This document shows, in pieces, positions 7,769-11,441 of a stretch of DNA of 11,441 nucleotides. Location of the stretch: contig JAAOIJ010000005.1 of the NCBI GenBank assembly GCA_015163815.1, positions 1 through 11,441 of the forward strand, written 5' to 3'. The stretch is from Endozoicomonadaceae bacterium (GTDB taxonomy: Bacteria > Pseudomonadota > Gammaproteobacteria > Pseudomonadales > Endozoicomonadaceae). The position numbers and the translations under genes are program-made. Under the pieces are notes generated by a model, which did not search any database, was not told where the DNA came from, and was given only the letters and a program-made list of their open reading frames with translations. The stretch's first letter is position 1, and each line of letters starts with the position of its first letter.

Positions 7769-9145
7769 TTATGATGAAACTTGAATTGTTTTTGCCAGTT
7801 GATCTGCATAGCCAATATACGTTCTAGGCGTCAAAGCTAATAATTTGATTTTTTCTTGAGAAGGTAAGTTTAATGTTTGAATAAACTGATGCAATATCGT
7901 TTGAGTCAGTTTTTTTCCACGTGATAATTGTTTCAACTGTTCATATGGTGATGGTAGGTTATATTGTCTCATCACAACTTGAACGGGTTCAGCTAAGACT
8001 TCCCAGGCTTGATCCAGATCTTCATCAATTCGTTTGATGTTCGCTTCTAATTTATGAATGCCTTTTAAAGTTGATAAATAGCTAATTAAGCTATGTGAAA
8101 ATAAAGGGCCTATATTACGTAATAAAGTTGAATCGGTTAAATCTCGCTGCCAGCGTGAAGTCGGTAGTTTTTCTGATAATGTTGTTAAGAGTGCATTGGC
8201 AACATGCAAATTACCTTCTGAATTTTCAAAATCAATGGGATTGACTTTATGAGGCATTGTAGAAGATCCGATTTCATTGGGATTTATTTTTTGTTTAAAA
8301 TACCCTAATGAAATATAACCCCATATATCACGATTAAAATCGATTAAAATCACATTAATTCGTCGAATGATATCAAAGTGCTCTGATAACATATCATGTG
8401 GTTCAATTTGAGTGGTATAAGGATTATAAGATAAAGCCAGTGTTTCAATAAAATCTTGCGTTAGTTTGATCCAGTCTATATTTGAGTATGCAACATGATG
8501 TGCATTATAATTTCCAACAGCGCCATTTATTTTTCCTAAAATAGGTATCGACTTCAATTGTTTTATTTGTCGATTCAAACGATAGACAACATTGGCTATT
8601 TCTTTACCTAATGTGGTGGGGGTTGCCGTTTGGCCATGCGTCCTAGATAGCATAGGTTGTTCCGCATATTGATGCGCTAAATCTTTTAAGTTCATAGCAA
8701 TATGATGTACTTCATTCATTAATACTTTGCAGCCTGCTTTTAACATTAAGGCATACGCTAAATTATTAATATCTTCTGAAGTACAAGCAAAATGAACAAA
8801 TTCTCGATAAGGTCTCAGTGTTTCATGGGTTTTGAATTTTTCTTTGATAAAATATTCAATTGCTTTGACATCATGATTGGTGATTGATTCAATCGATTTA
8901 ATCTGTTCAGCATCTGCTAATGAGAAATCATCATATAGGGTGTACAGTATTTGAGTGGTTTCTGCTGATAATTCAGGTAAAACATCAAATAGGGTGTGAT
9001 TTGAAAGCATTTCAAACCATTTTATTTCAATGAGGATCCGGTGTCGCATTAATCCATATTCACTGAAAATAGGTTTTAATTTTTCTATTTTTTCTGCATA
9101 ACGTCCATCAAGTGGAGAAATTGCTTGGAGTGAAGAGTAATCCAT
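7769..9145 (-). CDS. purB: Adenylosuccinate lyase PurB
   Basis: Cytoplasmic homotetrameric lyase used twice in purine metabolism: it splits SAICAR to AICAR and adenylosuccinate to AMP, releasing fumarate each time. The chosen ATG at 9145 gives 458 residues, close to the 456 of the E. coli enzyme, and the N-terminus MDYSSLQAISPLDGRYAEKI matches that family's start. GAGG lies 7 bases upstream of it. The frame is open to a TTG at 9157, which would add only four residues. Visible motifs are GRY (14-16), TSEDINN (122-128), SRTHGQ with catalytic His170, and the superfamily signature loop SSTMPHKVNPIDFENSEGN (294-312) with the catalytic serine. No lesion is seen. It follows mnmA with a 128-base gap that holds its own promoter candidate. 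In E. coli and many relatives hflD lies between mnmA and purB; it is absent here. Confidence 0.97.
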   Translation of the reverse strand: MDYSSLQAISPLDGRYAEKIEKLKPIFSEYGLMRHRILIEIKWFEMLSNHTLFDVLPELSAETTQILYTLYDDFSLADAEQIKSIESITNHDVKAIEYFIKEKFKTHETLRPYREFVHFACTSEDINNLAYALMLKAGCKVLMNEVHHIAMNLKDLAHQYAEQPMLSRTHGQTATPTTLGKEIANVVYRLNRQIKQLKSIPILGKINGAVGNYNAHHVAYSNIDWIKLTQDFIETLALSYNPYTTQIEPHDMLSEHFDIIRRINVILIDFNRDIWGYISLGYFKQKINPNEIGSSTMPHKVNPIDFENSEGNLHVANALLTTLSEKLPTSRWQRDLTDSTLLRNIGPLFSHSLISYLSTLKGIHKLEANIKRIDEDLDQAWEVLAEPVQVVMRQYNLPSPYEQLKQLSRGKKLTQTILHQFIQTLNLPSQEKIKLLALTPRTYIGYADQLAKTIQVSS

Positions 9146-9169
9146 ATGATACCTCAATATTGGAGTCTA

Positions 9170-9185
9170 GCGATCAGGCGATCAA
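9170..9185. repeat. Tandem 8-base repeat in the purB leader
   Basis: GCGATCAG is followed directly by GCGATCAA, between the purB promoter candidate and its start codon. The leader also carries the palindrome CAATATTG twice, at 9155-9162 beside the ribosome binding site and at 9203-9210 overlapping the -10. It does not match the PurR operator consensus of enteric bacteria. A regulatory role is possible but unsupported. Confidence 0.4.
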
Positions 9186-9206
9186 TCCGCTGATTTGGAC
9201 AGCAAT

Positions 9207-9215
9207 ATTGTAGCA
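9207..9215 (-). promoter_or_regulatory. Extended -10 promoter candidate of purB
   Basis: TGCTACAAT on the minus strand is an extended -10 element (TGn followed by TACAAT, 5 of 6 matches). It is about 60 bases before the purB ATG. No good -35 is present, which is compatible with the extended -10 type. Confidence 0.45.
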
Positions 9216-9273
9216 TATATTATCGAGAGTTTGACTGGTTTCTTCGTGATTGAGTTGTGAGCATTTTTTCAAA

Positions 9274-10398
9274 TTAATTACGTTGCACGGTATCAATAAT
9301 AGCGCCCCCTAAACATCTGTTTTTTCCATAAAAAACAATCGATTGTCCAGGTGTGATGGCGCGTTGTTTTTGCTCAAAATGAACGATAAATTCTGTTTTA
9401 TGAGTGGTAATATAACACAGTTGATCTGTTTGGCGATATCTGATCTTGGCCTGAATAGCCTGTTTTTCAGGCCATGGTTTTTGATTAATCCAATGAATAC
9501 TGGAGAGTGTTAATGTATCTGAAAATAAAGCAGGATGATGATGACCTTGCGCTACAATGAGAGCTTGAGTTGACATGTCTTTATCAACAACATACCAAGG
9601 TGCTTCAAGTGCACCTTTTACGCCGCCAATATGAAGACCTTGTCTTTGCCCTAACGTATAATACATTAAGCCTTCATGCTCTCCTATAACTTGCCCTTGT
9701 GTGTTTTTAATAAGACCCGGTTTGGGTGATAAGTATCGTTTTAAAAAATCACGAAAAGGTCGCTTGCCAATAAAACAAATGCCAGTACTATCTTTTTTAT
9801 TTGCAGTGGGCAGACCTGCTTCACAAGCGATCTGTCGAACTTGTTTTTTTGTGAGATCTCCTAATGGAAATAGCGTTTGTTGTAATTGTGATGCTTCTAG
9901 AGCATATAAAAAATAACTTTGATCTTTATTTAAATCAATTCCTTTGAATAAATGATGTTGAATGGACTTATCATCTTGCATGACAGGCAGTGTTTTCGCA
10001 TAATGTCCTGTTGCAATATAGTCTGCTCCTAATGTTTTTGCATAAGCTAAGAAAGTTTTAAATTTAATTTCTTTATTACATAAAATATCAGGATTGGGCG
10101 TGTTTCCTCGTTGATATTCTAATAGAAAGTTTTTGAATACTAAATCCCAATATGCTGATGCAAAATTAGCAATATGTAATGGAATGCCAATTTTTCCTGC
10201 AACAGATAATGCATCAAAATAATCATCTTTCGCTGTGCATAAATCAGTGCCATCATCTTCGTCCCAGTTTTTCATAAATAACCCTTCGACTGCATACCCT
10301 TTTTTTTTCAATAATAATGCGGTTACAGAAGAGTCAACACCACCAGACATGCCAACAATAATGCGCGCAGATGGATCTGGATGAATGGATAGGGCCAT
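9274..10398 (-). CDS. mnmA: tRNA-specific 2-thiouridylase MnmA
   Basis: ATP-dependent enzyme that places sulfur on C2 of the wobble uridine (U34) of tRNA for Lys, Glu and Gln, receiving it as persulfide from the IscS/Tus relay. The 374 residues agree with the usual length of about 365-375. The PP-loop SGGVDSS (18-24) in GMSGGVDSSV binds ATP. The pair of catalytic cysteines is present: Cys107 in ILCNKEIKF and Cys208 in STGICFIGKR. Other family blocks are NWDEDDG (44-50), TGHYAKT (130-136), KDQSYFLYAL (158-167), GLPTANKKDS (195-204) and YTLGQRQGLHIGG (247-259). The start ATG 10398 precedes the PP-loop by the normal distance; its ribosome binding site is weak (CGGA). The 281-base gap upstream to ppiB contains a Fur-like motif and strong hairpins, so expression may be controlled there. 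Confidence 0.97.
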   Translation of the reverse strand: MALSIHPDPSARIIVGMSGGVDSSVTALLLKKKGYAVEGLFMKNWDEDDGTDLCTAKDDYFDALSVAGKIGIPLHIANFASAYWDLVFKNFLLEYQRGNTPNPDILCNKEIKFKTFLAYAKTLGADYIATGHYAKTLPVMQDDKSIQHHLFKGIDLNKDQSYFLYALEASQLQQTLFPLGDLTKKQVRQIACEAGLPTANKKDSTGICFIGKRPFRDFLKRYLSPKPGLIKNTQGQVIGEHEGLMYYTLGQRQGLHIGGVKGALEAPWYVVDKDMSTQALIVAQGHHHPALFSDTLTLSSIHWINQKPWPEKQAIQAKIRYRQTDQLCYITTHKTEFIVHFEQKQRAITPGQSIVFYGKNRCLGGAIIDTVQRN

Positions 10399-10464
10399 GA
10401 GTAAATATCCGTTAAAATATTGAATATATGAATGATTAAGTTAACAAAATGAGATAATTTTGAT

Positions 10465-10483
10465 GATAATGATAATGATAGGC
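10465..10483. promoter_or_regulatory. Fur-box-like hexamer array upstream of mnmA
   Basis: GATAATGATAATGATAGGC matches the classical 19-base Fur box (GATAATGATAATCATTATC) at 15 of 19 positions, including the whole first 12 bases. Fur sites are often described as arrays of GATAAT-like hexamers, and here two perfect hexamers are followed by a third partial one. It lies 67 bases before the mnmA start. It may equally be a chance microsatellite in AT-rich DNA. Confidence 0.3.
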
Positions 10484-10534
10484 TAGGCTGTCTATTGACT
10501 CATTCAGCATTGCCTCTGTATTCTGTTGTACACC

Positions 10535-10585
10535 AATTGAAATAGTGTGTTTTAACAGGTTCTATTTCATTCAAATTGAAATAGA
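10535..10585. repeat. Alternating inverted repeats able to form two exclusive hairpins
   Basis: AATTGAAATAG occurs twice in direct orientation (10535-10545 and 10574-10584). Its reverse complement core CTATTTCA (10562-10569) lies between them. The middle copy can pair with either flank: 8 bases to the left with a 16-base loop, or 9 bases to the right (TCTATTTCA with TGAAATAGA) with a 7-base loop. The two folds exclude each other. On the minus strand this lies after ppiB and before mnmA. Confidence 0.5.
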
Positions 10586-10608
10586 TTTATACAGGTCTTG
10601 TCTTAACA

Positions 10609-10650
10609 AGGGCGCGCTATGCTGTTCATTTTAGGAGCATGGCGCGCTCT
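10609..10650 (-). terminator. Strong GC-rich hairpin behind ppiB
   Basis: Arms AGGGCGCGCTATGCT (10609-10623) and AGCATGGCGCGCTCT (10636-10650) pair at 13 of 15 positions around a 12-base loop. It begins 29 bases after the ppiB stop on the minus strand. It is by far the most GC-rich structure in this AT-rich window, so selection on it is likely. The minus-strand sequence after it (TGTTAAGACAA) is only weakly U-rich, while the plus-strand side (TTTGAAGTTTGTTTTGTT) is more so. A leftward ppiB terminator is the best guess, perhaps bidirectional. Confidence 0.5.
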
Positions 10651-10679
10651 TTGAAGTTTGTTTTGTTATAAGAGACAGT

Positions 10680-11177
10680 TTATGAAGTCAGTGTCGCTTT
10701 GATAATAGTAATAGGTTCTACAGGAACATCTGTATGATGATTTTTAGAGCCTGTTTTAACAGATTTAATTTGATTCACAACATCCATACCGTCAGTTACT
10801 TTTCCAAAAACAGCATAACCCCAGCCTGATTCATTTTCTGATTTAAAATTAAGAAAACTATTATCAGCAATATTAATAAAAAATTGAGCTGTGGCTGAAT
10901 GAGGGTCATTTGTTCTAGCCATAGCAACTGAACCTATTTCGTTTAAAAGCCCATTATTGGCTTCATTTTTAATAGGATTTTGTGTTGTTTTTTCAGTCAT
11001 ATCCGCATCCATTCCGCCACCTTGAATCATAAACCCATTGATGACACGATGAAAAATAGTGCCATCATAGTAGTTGGCTTTAATATAATCTATAAAGTTT
11101 TTTGTTGTATTAGGTGCTTTTTCTGTATTTAATTCGATTTTAATGGTGCCCATGCTGGTTTCAAGTACTGCTATCAT
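10680..11177 (-). CDS. ppiB: Cytoplasmic peptidyl-prolyl cis-trans isomerase B (cyclophilin)
   Basis: Cyclophilin that speeds cis-trans isomerisation of X-Pro peptide bonds during protein folding. The 165 residues match the 164-residue E. coli PpiB. There is no signal peptide (start MIAVLETSMGTIKIEL), so it is the cytoplasmic form rather than the periplasmic PpiA type. The active-site block FHRVINGFMIQGGG (42-55) contains the catalytic Arg44 with Phe49, Met50 and Gln52. It is followed by SATAQFFIN (94-102), NSFLNF (106-111) and GWGYAVFGKV (118-127), as in bacterial cyclophilins. The start ATG 11177 has an AGAGA ribosome binding site 6 bases upstream. It has its own promoter candidate. The next feature upstream is the inverted IS end, so any former partner beyond the IS is lost from view. 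Confidence 0.95.
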   Translation of the reverse strand: MIAVLETSMGTIKIELNTEKAPNTTKNFIDYIKANYYDGTIFHRVINGFMIQGGGMDADMTEKTTQNPIKNEANNGLLNEIGSVAMARTNDPHSATAQFFINIADNSFLNFKSENESGWGYAVFGKVTDGMDVVNQIKSVKTGSKNHHTDVPVEPITIIKATLTS

Positions 11178-11224
11178 TAGGTTCTCTATACCTCATATAT
11201 TGAAAGGTGAATGTATGATTGCTT

Positions 11225-11230
11225 AGTATA
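11225..11230 (-). promoter_or_regulatory. Candidate -10 element of ppiB
   Basis: TATACT on the minus strand (5 of 6 matches), about 48 bases before the ppiB ATG. No convincing -35 hexamer is found at the usual spacing, so this is a weak call. Confidence 0.3.
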
Positions 11231-11386
11231 ATCGAAACTTTTGCATATCACGAGCTAAATTCATTCTTTTATGATGATAATATGAAGTTTTAAGATATTT
11301 TTTCAACGAGAAAGCGTCACAATAACATCATCACTATAGTCAACAATAAAGAAGCGATATGCTTATCATCAATAGATCGTTTTTAG

Positions 11387-11441
11387 GGCGCATCCTCATT
11401 CTGAATTCACCCAAATAATAGCACACGCAATATAAATCATC
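11387..11441 (-). mobile_element. Second copy of the same IS5-family element, 3' end, inverted
   Basis: These 55 bases are the reverse complement of positions 179-233 with only two differences, both in the terminal repeat (GAGGATGCGCC here, GAGGACACGCC there). The neighbouring TTAG (11383-11386) again fits a YTAR-type target. The element continues beyond the window. The two copies face each other, with their 3' ends pointing into the window. Confidence 0.85.
11396..11441 (-). CDS. IS5-family transposase, last residues only
   Basis: Only the final 14 residues (MIYIACAIIWVNSE) and the TGA at 11398-11396 are inside the window. They are identical to the C-terminus of the copy at 1-224. The rest of the gene, including all catalytic residues, lies outside. 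Confidence 0.85.
   Translation of the reverse strand, partial: MIYIACAIIWVNSE

Noticed and set aside
7570..7827. An 85-residue rightward open frame between tRNA-Arg and purB
   Set aside because: It starts with TTG without a ribosome binding site, overlaps the purB 3' end and the tRNA promoter on the opposite strand, and resembles nothing I know. Its length is not unusual for chance.
9701..9916. A 71-residue rightward frame inside mnmA
   Set aside because: It is antisense to a conserved part of mnmA and has no recognisable features.
11303..11362. Short minus-strand frame ending DYSDDVIVTLSR before a TGA, possibly the C-terminus of a lost gene upstream of ppiB
   Set aside because: Only about 20 residues are open, a stop precedes it in frame, and no family is recognisable. 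Chance is at least as likely as a remnant.
1..11441. Composite transposon carrying putA, purB, mnmA and ppiB
   Set aside because: The cargo is ordinary core metabolism with conserved neighbours and matching composition, and only the IS 3' ends are visible. Independent insertions or contig ends explain the pattern better than mobilisation.

Overview
The window looks like part of the chromosome of an AT-rich (roughly one-third G+C by eye), insertion-sequence-rich, probably host-associated gammaproteobacterium. The housekeeping proteins PurB, MnmA, PpiB and PutA resemble gammaproteobacterial versions, and mnmA lies directly beside purB as in that class apart from a missing hflD. The secreted orphan protein with ankyrin-like segments, the decayed secreted gene and the IS debris would fit a Legionellales-like or similar intracellular lineage. 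The sequence alone does not fix the genus.

Layout from left to right. Positions 1-233 are the 3' end of an IS5-family element reading rightwards. It cuts into a leftward gene for a secreted protein (234-1188), which has decayed through several frameshifts and stops. Next is an intact leftward gene for a secreted protein of unknown function (1391-2809). An AT-rich stretch follows, holding a dead N-terminal piece of an IS30-family transposase (3221-3427) and several inverted repeats. From 3843 to 11177 every gene is on the minus strand. In transcription order they are ppiB (prolyl isomerase), mnmA (tRNA 2-thiouridylase), purB (adenylosuccinate lyase), a tRNA-Arg(CCU) and putA (bifunctional proline catabolism enzyme). 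The last 55 bases (11387-11441) are the same IS end seen at the left, in inverted orientation.

The minus-strand genes are separated by gaps of about 130 to 400 bases, several with recognisable promoter elements. They therefore read as independent or loosely coupled units rather than one tight operon. Their roles are basic: protein folding, tRNA modification, purine synthesis, decoding of AGG codons, and use of proline as carbon and energy source. The left 3.8 kb is the unstable part, with two IS remnants, one dead secreted-protein gene and one living orphan gene.

I found no defence system, CRISPR array, toxin-antitoxin pair or biosynthetic cluster. The points most worth a second look are the orphan secreted protein, the reconstructable dead gene beside it, a Fur-box-like site and alternative hairpins in the ppiB-mnmA gap, and the inverted IS copies at both window ends. 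The IS copies may simply mark the ends of an assembly contig.
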